64,000 nucleotides of DNA from Terana coerulea (lineage: Eukaryota; Basidiomycota; Agaricomycetes; Polyporales; Phanerochaetaceae): NCBI GenBank assembly GCA_024811115.1, contig JAKOGH010000806.1, forward strand, positions 62,001 through 126,000. Direction: 5' to 3'. Under the pieces are notes generated by a model. That model worked only from the letters and a program-made list of their open reading frames with translations. It did no database searches and was not told the DNA's origin. The position numbers and the translations under genes were made by a program. Of the stretch, positions 34,374 to 46,730 are shown one piece after another; positions within the stretch are counted from its first letter, which is position 1, and every line of letters starts with the position of its first letter.

Positions 34374-36295
34374 TTACGCGGTGCCCAACACCCCGATGCA
34401 GCTCTCGAGCACATCGACCGCCATGTCCACCTCGGCGCGTCCGATATTGAGGCTGGGAACAAATCTCACAGCGTCCTTGCCTGCGGTCAATACCAATACG
34501 CCCCGTTCCCGCGCCATTTTCACCAGCTTGCCCGGATGATCAACGTTCCTGAAACCAAGCCCGAGAATAAGCCCAGTTCCTCGCACACCAGGATGGAGGA
34601 CCTCCGGGAACCACTTCGGCAGCTGCGACAATCTGGCTGAGAGGTACGCGCTGGTCTCTTGAATGTGAGCTACAAACGACGGTTCCGACACTCGCGACAG
34701 CACATGGAAACCCAGTGCGCATGCCAGAGGCGAGCCGCCGAACGTCGTCCCATGAGTGCCTGCCGCGCAACCCCAACTTCAGTAAACACAATTCTTATCA
34801 GTTTCAGGTATGACACACCAGCGGTCATAACCTCTGCTACACTGTCCCGTATAAGTACCGCCCCAACCGGATAGCCATTTGCAAGGGGTTTCGCCATTGT
34901 GACAATGTCAGGATGACAATCGCGAGGCATGGTCGAGTGTGCCCACAAGGTCCCGGTCCTGTACAAGCCACACTAGAATAGAACCAATACATTCTCATCA
35001 GCTCTTTGACTTCGGAAACGACGGCTGAGGCAGAGCTCGGGCGATGAACTCACCTGTATTTCATCATAGATCAGCACGGCACCGGTCTCGTCACACCGTT
35101 TCCGGAGCGCGCGAAGAAACTCTTTTGAGCAAGGTGGATGCCTCCCTCTCCTTGGATAGGTTCCACAATCACGGCGCACGTCTTCTCAGTGACTAAACTA
35201 TCAACCTGTTCTGTCGCGTTGAACGTCCCCACCTTTACCCCAGGGATGAGTGGCGCGAATGGCTTCTGGTACTTGGGGTTCGTGGTGACGCTCAGCGCGC
35301 CCATTGACCGTCCGTGGAACGCATTTTCAAAGCACACGATCTCGTACTTGTCGCAGGCAGGGTCGTCGTACTCCTTTCCGGTCTTCCGGGCCCACCGTGC
35401 CTTGCCGACCTTGCGCGCGATCTTCAGCGCGCCTTCGTTCGCCTCTGTGCCCGAGTTGGCGAAAAACGCTTTCGCGCCTGCGGCAGAGGGCGATGAACCG
35501 GTTTCCCACCCAAGCCCGCCCTCCTTTTGCGTGAGAGTAACTAGAAGCTCGGCAAGCTTTGCGCTCCATTGATGGTGGAACGCGTTGCTGGTGTGAAGGA
35601 GCTTGCCTGCTTCCGCGGCCAGAACCTGTGCATGAACAGACGGGTGTCAGTAATTAGACCCAAGGCAGAGGCAACCAATGACACAGGCAGCGTTATGAAC
35701 GACGCAGACATCTGCATTAAGATAAACCCTCCGATCCAAGCTGAACAAGATCATTCCCAAAGGTGTGCGAACATGCGGGACGCATGACATGCAGTGCAAT
35801 GCAATGCAGAGTGCTACCAGGAGTAAACACACACTCCTGGCCGGGGAATGGCTTGGATTGTTAAGAATGGGACAGCACTCACCTTAGCGACGCCCTCGTC
35901 CGCATGTCCCAGGGCATTCACAGCGATGCCGGCACAAAAGTCGAGGTATTTTCGGTCCTGCGTATCCCAGACGTATGCACCCTTCCCATGGCTCAACACA
36001 AACGGCGGGCGAGCATACACAGGCAGCAGGTAAGCGTTCGCCTTTTCCAGAAGAGGCTTCACGGGGTCTGGAACTGAAGAAGGGTCTTCGCTATGCGTCA
36101 CGGCAGAGTAACCAGTACTGGGAGCCTTTGGGCAAAGACTGCAGACACATTCTCTCAGCAGCGATAGCACCCAGCCGGCTTGGTAGGCACATACCTCTGG
36201 AGAGACTGAAGATGCCCTCCGCACGCCAGATGTCGGGCCTAGTGTTCCCTGCAAGGGCCTTTGCGAGCAGCACGAGTGAGGTGGCGGGTACTCAT
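34374..36295 (-). CDS. ARG8: Acetylornithine aminotransferase (ARG8), with apparent frameshifts
   Basis: PLP-dependent class III aminotransferase of arginine synthesis in mitochondria. Visible blocks are [102 protein letters not shown] (the PLP lysine), [15 protein letters not shown] and VRFVPSLNI. Two frame problems are seen. Near the start, the frame from ATG 36295 hits TAG at 36239-36241 while a shifted frame continues into the conserved part. Between 35125 and 35140 the frame shifts from GEGGIH to [14 protein letters not shown]. Both look like single-base indels. Six or seven exons. Confidence 0.9.
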
Positions 36296-36665
36296 GGTGT
36301 GCGAGGACAAGAAGATCCGGGCGTTTTACGGTAAGTGTTGAGGTTGGAGCTCGTTGCCTAGGACTGGTTCGCTCGTACTGCCCTCCACAACAAACGACGG
36401 GCTTTTGAAAGAAGAACACGGAGGGAGGGTGCTGAACGAGTCATGGTGACTGTGAAGTTTTGCCATTGGTGGTGGTGGCGTCTAGCGGAAGACCACGCTT
36501 CGGAAGCCCTGGAGGAGGGCCGCTGCATCGACCTCGGTGTCATTTATTTGGCTATATTCTATGCACAAGATAATTCCGTAGAGCAGATGGCTCGTACACA
36601 TACTACAGAAAGATGCCACACATGCATGAGACTGAAGAAAACAAGTGCGAGTAGGAACTATGCAA
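36296..36665. other. Intergenic, CWF21 gene 3' end to ARG8 promoter
   Basis: Contains ATGACTC on the minus strand at 36438-36444, about 140 bp upstream of the ARG8 start, a partial Gcn4-type site. Nothing else was recognised. Confidence 0.35.
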
Positions 36666-38003
36666 TTAGGACCTGCTCCTGCTGCGGCTTGACTGCGTGC
36701 TAACAGACATGGAGGAATCGGCTGAAGAAGATCTACCGCGGCGGGAACCTCTTTCGCCGCGAGGAGGGAAGGTGATCGGGTCTGCCTGTCGTCGTCCTCT
36801 CGCATAGGGGACCGCGAACGCGACGGCGACCGAGAAGGCGATTCGCCGCCTGGCTTGACGCATGTGCGGCGGTGGCGACCTATCCCTTCTGTCTCTGGGG
36901 TCTCTCCCGAGTTCGCTGGTACGTCTTGCATGCGGTGGAGGAGATCCAGAGACGCCACGAGCGGCCCGTGAAGGCGGCTCGACCGAGCCTGAGCGACGGT
37001 ATCGAGGAGGCGTAGGCGACCGCGAGCTAAAGCGACGGCGAGAACGGGGTGGAGGGGAGGCAGAGCGGGACGAGGGCCTTCGGCGGCGGGCCGGGGGAGG
37101 GGTAGGGGACCGCGAGGATGGGGGTCCACGGCGAGAGTCACGGTCACGATCTAAGTCGCGAGGAGGTGGAGCTGCACGTCGAGGACTTCGGCTGCGTCTG
37201 TCCCTCACGTCCCTGTCCCTGTCCCTGCTTCTATCCCTATCGCGGCCAGGCGGCGGCGGCGGAGGCATCCGGTCACGTCTCTTCATGTCTTCGTCCCTTT
37301 CCTTCCTTCTCCTATCCTCCTCTCTTCTTCTGAGCCTCTCCCTTTCCTTTCGCTCTGCCTCCCATTTATCCTTCTGCGCCTGCATTTTAGCACGTTCCTC
37401 GTCCCGCTGCCTATCCCGCTCCTCCCGCTCGGCCATCCTACGCAACTTGATCTCTTCTTGCTTTTCCCTATCAAACGCTTCACCTTCAGTATAGTCTCCG
37501 CGAGTGCCGAGAGCCCGAGCCATCTTGCTGAGCTCCTCCTTTTGGCGGCAGCGATGCCGTGACGGTCTGAGGGCTTGAGGCTCCTGATGTCGGGCCGCAT
37601 GCTATTCAAGTCTGCGAGCAGCTTTTGACGCAAGGCATCGACCTCCTCTTCAATCTTCTCTTCATCCAGCCTGAAGCAGATTGAGCGACAGTTGACTGCA
37701 TCATCATCAACGACCACGCACCCTTTGTCCTCAAGCTCGAGCTGCAATTCGAGACATTTGACCTCTACTTTGCGCTTGCGTTCGTGTTCAAGGATCTCTG
37801 CGTCTGGTTCACGATGTTTTGGTGGCGCTACGTCCCACGCAGCTGCACGTTCCGAAGCTGTCTGGTGCGAGCGCAGCACCGACATATTGCGCACGACGTA
37901 GCCATTGGTACCACTATTTGAACGGTTTTAAGGAGTGATATTTCATAAATAAACATTGCACGTACCTTCCACGCGGAGTTGTTAGACCGATGCCGTTATA
38001 CAT
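36666..38003 (-). CDS. CWF21-domain splicing factor (Cwc21/SRRM2-like), with an apparent frameshift
   Basis: The first exon encodes MYNGIGLTTPRGS (38003 downward) and the second continues GTNGYVVRNMSVLR, the invariant Cwc21/SRRM2 start. The CWF21 domain follows (ILEHERKRKVEVKCLELQLE). The second half is an RS-like tail of RD, RR, SR and SPTPP repeats ending SSRSRSRS. These proteins sit at the catalytic centre of the spliceosome. The frame breaks at the T run 37540-37543: the upstream frame reads into nonsense while another frame resumes with SKMARALGTRGDYTEGEAF. One missing base would join them. Confidence 0.87.
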
Positions 38004-38371
38004 TGTCGAAACCAATGGTACCAAGTCCTAACTGGGGTCGTGGAGGTCACTGGTCAGGGAGCTAGCATGCGAAGCGCTCGCAGCGCATTGAGAGAGAGAA
38101 ACGATTTGGATGCATGTGTATGCTGTAAACTGCGGCCATTCGAGTCCTCTACTTTAGCTGGTGCCACTAAATTTGTGGCACTGTCCAAACCCACAGATGG
38201 GAGTTTGATTTCACAAATAAAAGCCATGTGAGAGAGAGAGAAAGTGAATATTATAGCAATCTATATTTCCGACACGGGGAATCGGACCCCGGGCTAAAAC
38301 ACTATTAGTTACTGCTCCAACAATTCTATATTTTGGCAAGATAACAACGGGCCAATGGCAAAATAAGCAGT
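38004..38371. other. Intergenic, start of the repeat island
   Basis: Lies between the CWF21 gene and the transposon target duplication. AT content rises sharply here. It contains a short palindrome (TGCCACTAAATTTGTGGCA) near 38160, a GA-dinucleotide tract near 38229-38243, and the tRNA-like relic described separately. Confidence 0.4.
38268..38326 (-). repeat. tRNA-like relic, possibly a SINE head
   Basis: Read on the minus strand, it ends with CGGGGTCCGATTCCCCG, a perfect 5-bp T-stem around a 7-nt loop resembling the Pol III B box. A degenerate A-box-like stretch (TTGGAGCAGTAACTAATAG) and a short stem (CTAA/TTAG) precede it. The acceptor stem does not pair. It may be a decayed tRNA or the head of a tRNA-derived SINE. 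Confidence 0.35.
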
Positions 38372-38379
38372 ATTGTGTG

Positions 38380-39754
38380 TAAGGCTCCAACCCTTTACTT
38401 TACCTTTACAAAATATTTGTAGTTAAAGAGTAAAGAGTAAATAAAGGGTACTAAACAGTTTATAAAGAGTAAAGACTAGTTTATAGAGTGTTTCCGCACC
38501 AAGTCCAGGGCTGCAGAAAGTATAGTTACCTACAAAGCCACAAATAAATTTTCAGATTTTCTACTACCTCTGTTGCGGTGTGGTTCAATGAGAAGGAGGT
38601 CTTCTTATGGATGTCAACTTGAAAGCAGAACAGTTTTGCTTGCGCGGCGGGCCGGCGGCTGCTGGGCTGAACCCAAGAGCAAATTTTCAAGACTCAGAAG
38701 TTATTCAGGAAAGAGCTATGTCAGGAGTGTCTCAGTAGCCTCCTATCAACTATTAGCAGCAACTATCACTGCTGACGTGCGCCCTTACGAAGATGTTGGT
38801 TCAGCGTAGTCTCGTCCCCATCCCCTCCTTCCGGATTTGGGAACTCCGTCAGGAGGGTCTGGCGTCTCCCCAACGGCGGAGGGGGCATCGCCTTCGTCAG
38901 TTTCTGACGAGCGCTTATGTCAACTTGAGACTCGTAGTTCGAATCCTGCACTCGCAGCATTGAGGTATGCCTTAGCTGACTTAACAGGCGGGATTTATGC
39001 ACATATATATGATTTTAAAGCACAAATTCACATTTTGTACCCTTCCCTTGTTGCGCAATTGCTGATGTGAGTTAGCTGGGCAGAAATGTGCTGACTGGCT
39101 ACTTGGCCGGCAAAACCAGGCCTTGATACCTTTACAATGTTCAGGCGGGTCAAGCAATATTATTAACTTTATTTATGACCCTTTTTAATGAGCTAACCAA
39201 GCCAGAAGTGCTGAACACCATGAAGAAGCAATGAAGTCCAGTTAATCTCAGCCAGGAGGTTGTATAGCCGCTGTGGAGCACATATGCCGCCTGAAATTCA
39301 TTCTAAAATTATATAAAATCACGGGTATATACATATATTCCGCCTGTCAAGTCAGCTAAGGCATACCTCAATGCTGCGAGTGCAGGATTCGAACTACGAG
39401 TCTCAAGTTGACATAAGCGCTCGTCAGAAACTGACGAAGGCGATGCCCTCCGCCGTTGGGGAGACGCCAGACCCTCCTGACGGAGTTCCCAAATCCGGAA
39501 GGAGGGATGGGGACGAGACTATGAACTTGTCCAAGATGTCGGCATGATCAGACATGTTGTTGCTGCACAACAGTCTACACCTACATTATTGTCTGGACGC
39601 TTGCAGCAATGAACTATGTGCCCCAGGCGATACCCTTTACATACTCTTTACTAAACAGTTTACACCCCTTTACGGCCGTTTTGTAGTTTAAAGGTAAAGG
39701 TAAAGAGTTGTAAAGGGTTTAAAAGAGTAATTAAAGTAAATGGTTGGAGCCTTA
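38380..39754. mobile_element. Non-autonomous hAT-like transposon, 1,375 bp, with 8-bp target duplication
   Basis: Terminal inverted repeats begin TAAGGCTCCAACC (13 bp perfect, then one mismatch and TTTACTTTA). They are flanked by the direct repeat ATTGTGTG at 38372-38379 and 39755-39762. Eight-base target duplications with short terminal inverted repeats are typical of the hAT superfamily. Subterminal AT-rich TTTAC/GTAAA repeats are abundant at both ends, also a hAT trait. No transposase reading frame is visible inside, so it would need a helper element. It carries the nested long inverted repeat at 38808-39520. Confidence 0.75.
38808..39520. repeat. Long inverted repeat (arms of about 181-184 bp) nested in the hAT-like element
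   Basis: The left arm 38808-38991 and right arm 39340-39520 are near-perfect reverse complements; only three small differences were noticed. The spacer is about 350 bp. Each arm contains AGTTCGAATCC (38936-38946 plus; 39385-39395 minus), which fits the Pol III B box, and a GTCAGTTTCTGAC hairpin. This could be two opposed copies of a tRNA-derived SINE or a foldback element. Confidence 0.7.
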
Positions 39755-39811
39755 ATTGTGTGCATCTTCAAGCTTCACCAGGCAAAAAAGAATTCCGTTC
39801 CTATAGTGCAA

Positions 39812-39905
39812 TGACGAGAGTGGGATTCGAACCCACGCCATTTCTGACTAGTAACTTGCTCGTTAAACCTGAAACTAGCGCCTTAGACCGCTCGGCCATC
39901 TCGCC
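39812..39905 (-). tRNA. tRNA-Leu(CAG) with a 14-nt intron, second copy
   Basis: Minus-strand counterpart of the tRNA at 26047-26140. The acceptor is GGCGAGA/TCTCGTC plus discriminator A; all interior arms are identical to the first copy. The anticodon is CAG. The intron TTTAACGAGCAAGT has the same length and last seven bases but a different 5' half. It starts 122 bp from the LYS12 start codon and ends 57 bp from the hAT-like element. Confidence 0.93.
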
Positions 39906-40026
39906 TACCGCATTGTCCGTGGTAATACGTTACTGTCCTAATTCACACCAAATACACTTTCCAGGCTGTCTTCCAGCTGTCTTCGAGTCAACACACTTTT
40001 CCTTTCACTGTCAGCACCCGTCTGCA

Positions 40027-41505
<1,479 letters not shown>

Positions 41506-41932
41506 TGTGCACGAATGCATAAAAGCCTTCAGGTCGCCGCGTTATATATTATGGTGCAACACATGTACTACGGTGAATGGGAATGTCCAAAAGCTACCCA
41601 TAACGCAGATGCTCCTATTGTCGATGTCCCTGGTTGGCAGTCTAAACCGCCCCACAATTGACGGATGTGCATACCACCAGCGGTAATAAAGAACGATCTC
41701 CGGATTTGGGATAGATGGGGCTTTGTGGCACAAGTACAGATCAAGTAGATGTCCCACAGAGTGCCGCGCATAGATGAAACCAATACAGCATCGTTGACCA
41801 ATTTACACTGCGTCCTAGAGTGTCAATGGATAGCTCTGGGTTTGGCGTATAAGCAAAGGTACAGATCATTCGTTGCAGGCGACCACCACTCCTACTTGAA
41901 TCCGACTCTTAACTCGGCGCGTCGCACGTCAA
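41506..41932. other. Convergent intergenic region
   Basis: 3' ends of LYS12 and the following minus-strand gene. No feature was recognised. Confidence 0.35.
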
Positions 41933-44564
41933 TTAAGTATTGCCTTGATCGTACATGCGTCGCCTTTTGGCCCATGCCTCCTCCTCGTCTCTGTCGTTCT
42001 CCCTCTTCACCCTTTCACCATAGCCACGAGGGTAGTCATTCGTGCGAGGCGGAGCTGTGTGCAACACGTAGCGTTGAGCGTAAAGTAAAGGTGATACAAA
42101 ACGAAACGCACCTCCCCGGCCAAGCTCGGATGCCCCCCTCTGACCTAATGGCAGCATAGACGACGGGCTGGAAGGTAGGTCATGCGGAAATCCTCGTTGC
42201 GACATGTCGCCTGGTTTCGGCGGGAGATGGAACGGTTGAGGCTCGGCCTTGATACCATACGGTCCTTGGCTCCATTGTCGGCGTGGGTCTCTAGATGAAG
42301 CTTCTAGTGGTCCCATGCTACCGGAAGGACTCGCATTCGCACGAGAAGCAAGGCCGGGATGTTGTGGTGACAGGGGAGGTTGTACTTCGTGGAGAATGCT
42401 GAGTGTGAGTGGTCGAGGGTAGTGGAGCGAACGACGACATACCTGGCGGCCGAGTGGGCTCGCGCGACCGATTGACCGAGAAGTCTTGTGGTTCGGGTTT
42501 TAAATGTGTCCGAGGTGTTTCTGCATATAGGACAAGACATATGTTGAGAAGAACACAGCAGTAAAGCAACGCACGAGACGTACCAGGAGGTTCCGTATAG
42601 CTGAGAGACCTCCCACGATATTCTTGCTTCACACTCGCCTCCCGAACAGCAGAGTGATCCGATGGCTCAGGTTTTACTCTGTAATGCTCTAAAAGTTCAA
42701 ACAGAACGAATTTCAAAACACAGTAAACAGAATACGGAGAACGATTGCCGACCAGATGGTTCATTGCGGCTGAGAGGCCTTTCTCGGGTTTCGGGCCGTT
42801 CGCTAGGTGGTCGCGTGGACGCCGAGTGCTCCGTTGATTCCCGCTTCACATTGCTCAGGGTGTCTGCGCAGCAAATGAATGATTATTGGGGTGTTGAACT
42901 CGGGTAAGAGAACCAACCAAAAGATATCGGTGCTCGGATGACAGAGCTCCCTCCAGGGCTCGAGACGTTGGTTGGGGTTTGTGAACCTGCGCGAGATAGG
43001 CTAGGTTATTATCCCAATTCCGGAGTCGCGCACTACGTCGCAAAGGTTGATTTCGCATTCGCACCTTGACTTTCCGGCAGCACCGTGGAAGACTCTTGAC
43101 GTGTCCTTGCTGAAGATAAATAGTTGGCAAACCCGAAGTTAGCGTTGTTACACTATATGTATGAGATTAAGGTCAACATAAGCCTACCTTGCTCTTCCGT
43201 GATCCTTTGCAGCTCATAGAATTCTCTCGCCAGGTCAGGGTCAGTCACCGCTAGTCCAGTAAGTAATTCTACGAGGAGAAATAATGATAGTGACCCATAC
43301 ATGGTTCGGGTTTCACGCCAACTGAGCTGGGATCTTGCCCCACATTGGTCCCGCTGTGTGAGTATATTCCGGTATTGACAGGTTCACTTTTCAGTGCTCG
43401 CCGGGCCACGTCCTCTGCAATAGTGAACTACTGATACATGACACAGCTAAACCAGTCCTACTCACCTTCGTCGTATGGGTCAGCCTTGCCGCTGAAAAGG
43501 CGATCTATACAATAAGTACCTTCGTCAGCCAGGTACCTTCTTCAGCAAGGACATGTAGCTTGAGTAGCCTGAGGATGGTATAACTCACCTCTTCCCAGTG
43601 TTTGTACAGACCCACGTAGTGATGGCGGGGATGGAGGCACGACAGGAGCTCTTACTGGTTCATGGGATTGGTCCTGCTGTTGCATGGACTCCATCTCTCG
43701 GCGTATCAATTTCTGCATCTCCAAATTGACACCTGGTTCCACCTTCGGCCTTCCATCTGGCATGGCTGCTGCAAACGAATATTTTGACCCTTCCTCAAGT
43801 GGCTGTTCTAGCGGTTAGATTATTTCCTGCCATGAACCTTGCAACAAGACGAAAGGTGGAAGACATACAACAGGTTGTTTGAACTGAGGCTGCGGTGCTT
43901 GAGCAGGTTCTTGTAGGGCCTGAGGCTGTTCACGTGGCTTTGGAATCGGAAGAGCAATGTCAGCACACTGACATCCACGCAGCTCGTCCCATACTGCAGC
44001 AGGATAGGGCTGTTTCACAGGCACGCCATTGGGACCCTGCCATTTAGCAGGCTCAAAATTTTCAATTTCATGGATCTGCCATTGGTCTGTCCTCCAACGT
44101 GAGACTGAAACCTACGGTTGTCCAGATTGTGTACATACGGTATTCAGGGTGACCTTGAGCTCTGTAGTTGAACTCAAAAATCTTGCTCATCTGAGTCTTC
44201 TCACCGACAACGGTTGAGAACCCCGGCCAGAAATGTGTTCCCAATAAAGGCTTGACATTGAAGTCCAGAGCAAACTTCACCACTACATCTGTTCGCTTTG
44301 AAATGTCACAAAAAGATGATGTAGTCAATATAGCACGCCCCGCGCAAGTAGGCCACAAGTTGATCAACATACAGTGCCACGGCTGTATATAGTCTCTGGC
44401 CACGCTGTCTTATTGGACGCATACCAGAGCCATGTCCCCACTGCTTGGAAATAGTCATCGTTACGTCTTGCATTTGGCCCATGCCATGCCGGCCATGGAT
44501 TGTCCACCACAACATAGTGGCACTGTGGCGGATCCGTGTAAGGGGGTCCTTTTTTCTTCGGCAT
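41933..44564 (-). CDS. Unrecognised protein with many SUMO-type (psi-K-x-E) motifs
   Basis: A multi-exon gene starting MPKKKGPPYTDPPQCHYVVV. The N-terminal third looks folded (DNPWPAWHG; VVKFALDFNVKPLLGTHFWPG; KIFEFNYRAQGHPEYR) but matches no family known to me. The rest is disordered, Pro/Gln/Ser-rich, and studded with psi-K-x-E-P-like motifs: PKVEP, LKSEP, VKPEP (twice), VKQE, LKPEP, IKAEP and VKRE. A basic run RNQPLRRSARLRN suggests nuclear localisation. It ends AWAKRRRMYDQGNT. Probably a nuclear, SUMO-modified regulator; this is inference. Many short exons; borders uncertain and more than one gene is possible. Confidence 0.55.
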
Positions 44565-44882
44565 GTTGATCAAGTACTCGCTTCACGGTGGAATTTCGTA
44601 CACGAATGAGTGATGGTCAAGCGCAACGTTCACGCGAGCGCCGAGTGGCGACGTGAATCGTGATGCGGAAAGCGCCCATAATGTCGCCCATAAAACTTGC
44701 ATAAAACGTAGGAAACCAATTGAGTCATCGGAATAAGTACTCGTCGCTCATTGCATTCTAAAATCTCGCAAGGCGACAAGCTTTGTGGCCGAATCGCGCT
44801 TAGGCGTGTGATTGAAGACTGAGTACAAGAATTTTGTATGCGACAAGGCAGAATGAGGGTACGCAATGACAGGCTACGCGAC
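44565..44882. other. Intergenic, ADH copy 1 3' end to upstream promoter of the SUMO-motif gene
   Basis: About 320 bp between tandem minus-strand genes. Nothing recognised. Confidence 0.35.
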
Positions 44883-46141
44883 TCAGGCAAGGTCCTGAGT
44901 CAAAACATAGCGGTACTTCACTTTGTTGTTCGCGACACCTTCAAGAGCCTTCTTCACGTCTTTCATCGGCAGCTCCTCAATCCATGGCTTGATATCCTTC
45001 TCAGCCGCCAGCTTCAGCATTTCTATAGCCTCCGTTTTGCTACCGATCGCGGAGCCTCCGATAAAGCAGCCGTTGGGAACGAGATTAAAGGCGTGGAGCG
45101 TCGGGAAGGGCTGGCTGGCATCGGGAATACCGACGTTGATGAACCGACCATGCACGTAGAGCATGGAAAGAAAGTCTTTGATGGGGAGCTGGGGCGTGGC
45201 GTCCATAGTAGAAATGATGAGGTCGAGCGTGGTTGCATACGGCTTAGCAAAATCCTATATGGGAGGAGAAGATGAAGCCAGACGGCCCTAGCTAGAGATG
45301 AACTCGGGACTGACCTGATCATTCGTATCAATAACATGGTCGGCGCCGAGTTTTTTTGAATCTTCCATCTTGTGCTTCGAGTGAGTGAATGCGTACACCT
45401 CGGCACCGAGGGCTTTGGCGAAGAGGATAGCGTAATGGCCGAGGCCGCCGATGCCAACGACGCCGACCTTCTTGCCAGGACCGGCGCCGTTCTTCTTCAG
45501 AGGAGAGTACACCGTGAGGCCTGCACAGAGCATGGAAGCGGCGTAGCGAGATTCCAGGGCATCGGGGATAGGGAAGACGAACTGCTGGTGACCGCGAACA
45601 GCGGTTGCATATCCGCCTTGCGAGACGATACCGTCTGGATACTGCGAATTCTGCAGAGATCGTGAATATCGTGCTCTGAGGGCCAGCATATATGCAGGCG
45701 CACAAACAGGTACGCACATATGTGTTGATTCCCTTCGGGCAGTAGTTCTCGTAGCCATCCTTGCACCGTCTGCATTGCATACAGCTGGCAATAGCGGCTG
45801 CTCCAATACCTACTCGATCCCCGACCTTGATGTCCTTAACATTGCTTCCAACGCGAATAGCGCTACCGATGATTTCGTGGCCGACAATGAGCGGCAGCTT
45901 GCTTTCGCCCCAGCCCTGTGTGAGGGTATGGATATCAGAGCCACAAACGCCACAGTGGGTGATAGCGATCTCGACGTCGTCGGGCTGGAAGGCCTTCGGC
46001 TCAACGGTTGTTACTTCGAGGTCGAAGGGCTTCTTGGGATCTGTGCCAGCAAACAAGTTGGTATTGATCACACAAGTGTATAAGGCCGTTACACTCACCA
46101 ACGAGGGCGTACCCTTTGAACTCGACCTGCTTTGCGGACAT
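44883..46141 (-). CDS. Zinc-dependent NADP alcohol dehydrogenase (cinnamyl-alcohol type), copy 1
   Basis: Medium-chain dehydrogenase of the Adh6/CAD class. It starts MSAKQVEFKGYALVG. The catalytic zinc region is THCGVCGSDIHTL and GHEIIGSAI. The structural zinc cysteines are in CMQCRRCKDGYENYC. The Rossmann fold has VGVVGIGGLGHYAILFAKALG and FTHSKHK. The end is KYRYVLTQDLA. Such enzymes interconvert aldehydes and alcohols, including aromatic ones relevant to wood decay. Tandem paralogue of 46731-47969, with the same exon plan and almost the same C-terminus. The actual substrate is unknown. Confidence 0.93.
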
Positions 46142-46730
46142 CCTGAAGAAACTCGAGGACGAGAGTACGGCAGAGAAGGGTAGGGAAATGCGCGGTGGAC
46201 AAAAACCTACACATGTCTATCTGCTATTGCTGTCTTTTATACGGCGAATAATCAACCACCAAGGAAGCCTGGCACGCTTCGAACCACTATCCTGTACGAA
46301 AGTGGAAGTGCAACTACCTCGAATGGAAGGTACCTGTCCAGGTCCCGCAACGCAATGATGCCATCGTGTGCGACAGTCCAGGCATTGGCGGAATGACGCT
46401 GGACCGGTACAGCTCAGAATTCAAACTTCCAGCTCAAAGCGTATGCGACAACGTTTGCAACAGTGCTCATCGCCATGCGAGGAATTTTGTTCCCAGCCTG
46501 CAGTAATTGCGGTACATGCACGGCTTGAGCAGAGTGGTGGTCGAGGTCAAGTTGAGTAGGTGGAGGGAAGCGGTCACAAGGCGGATCAAACTGCTCGGAT
46601 CACACCACGGCCGGTGTTCACACTGTTCCGTTCCCTGAAGGCAACGGTTTAGAATTATGTATAGCAAGGCGGTACTAAATACAAGTGATTACATGTACAA
46701 TGAAGCAGCGTGAGGGTGTTCAGTGCTATT
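46142..46730 (-). promoter_or_regulatory. Promoter of ADH copy 1, with blocks shared with copy 2
   Basis: A TATA box (TTTTATA on plus at 46235-46241) lies about 95 bp upstream of the ATG. Block GTACGAAAGTGGAAG is at 46294-46308 and a second conserved block, GTCCCGCAACG followed by an ATGATGCCATC-like stretch, at 46342-46365. Both recur upstream of copy 2. The rest should contain the copy 2 3' UTR. Confidence 0.6.

Noticed and set aside
38566..39070. Possible transposase fragments in the repeat island
   Set aside because: Frames are short and lack a recognisable hAT dimerisation or catalytic block.
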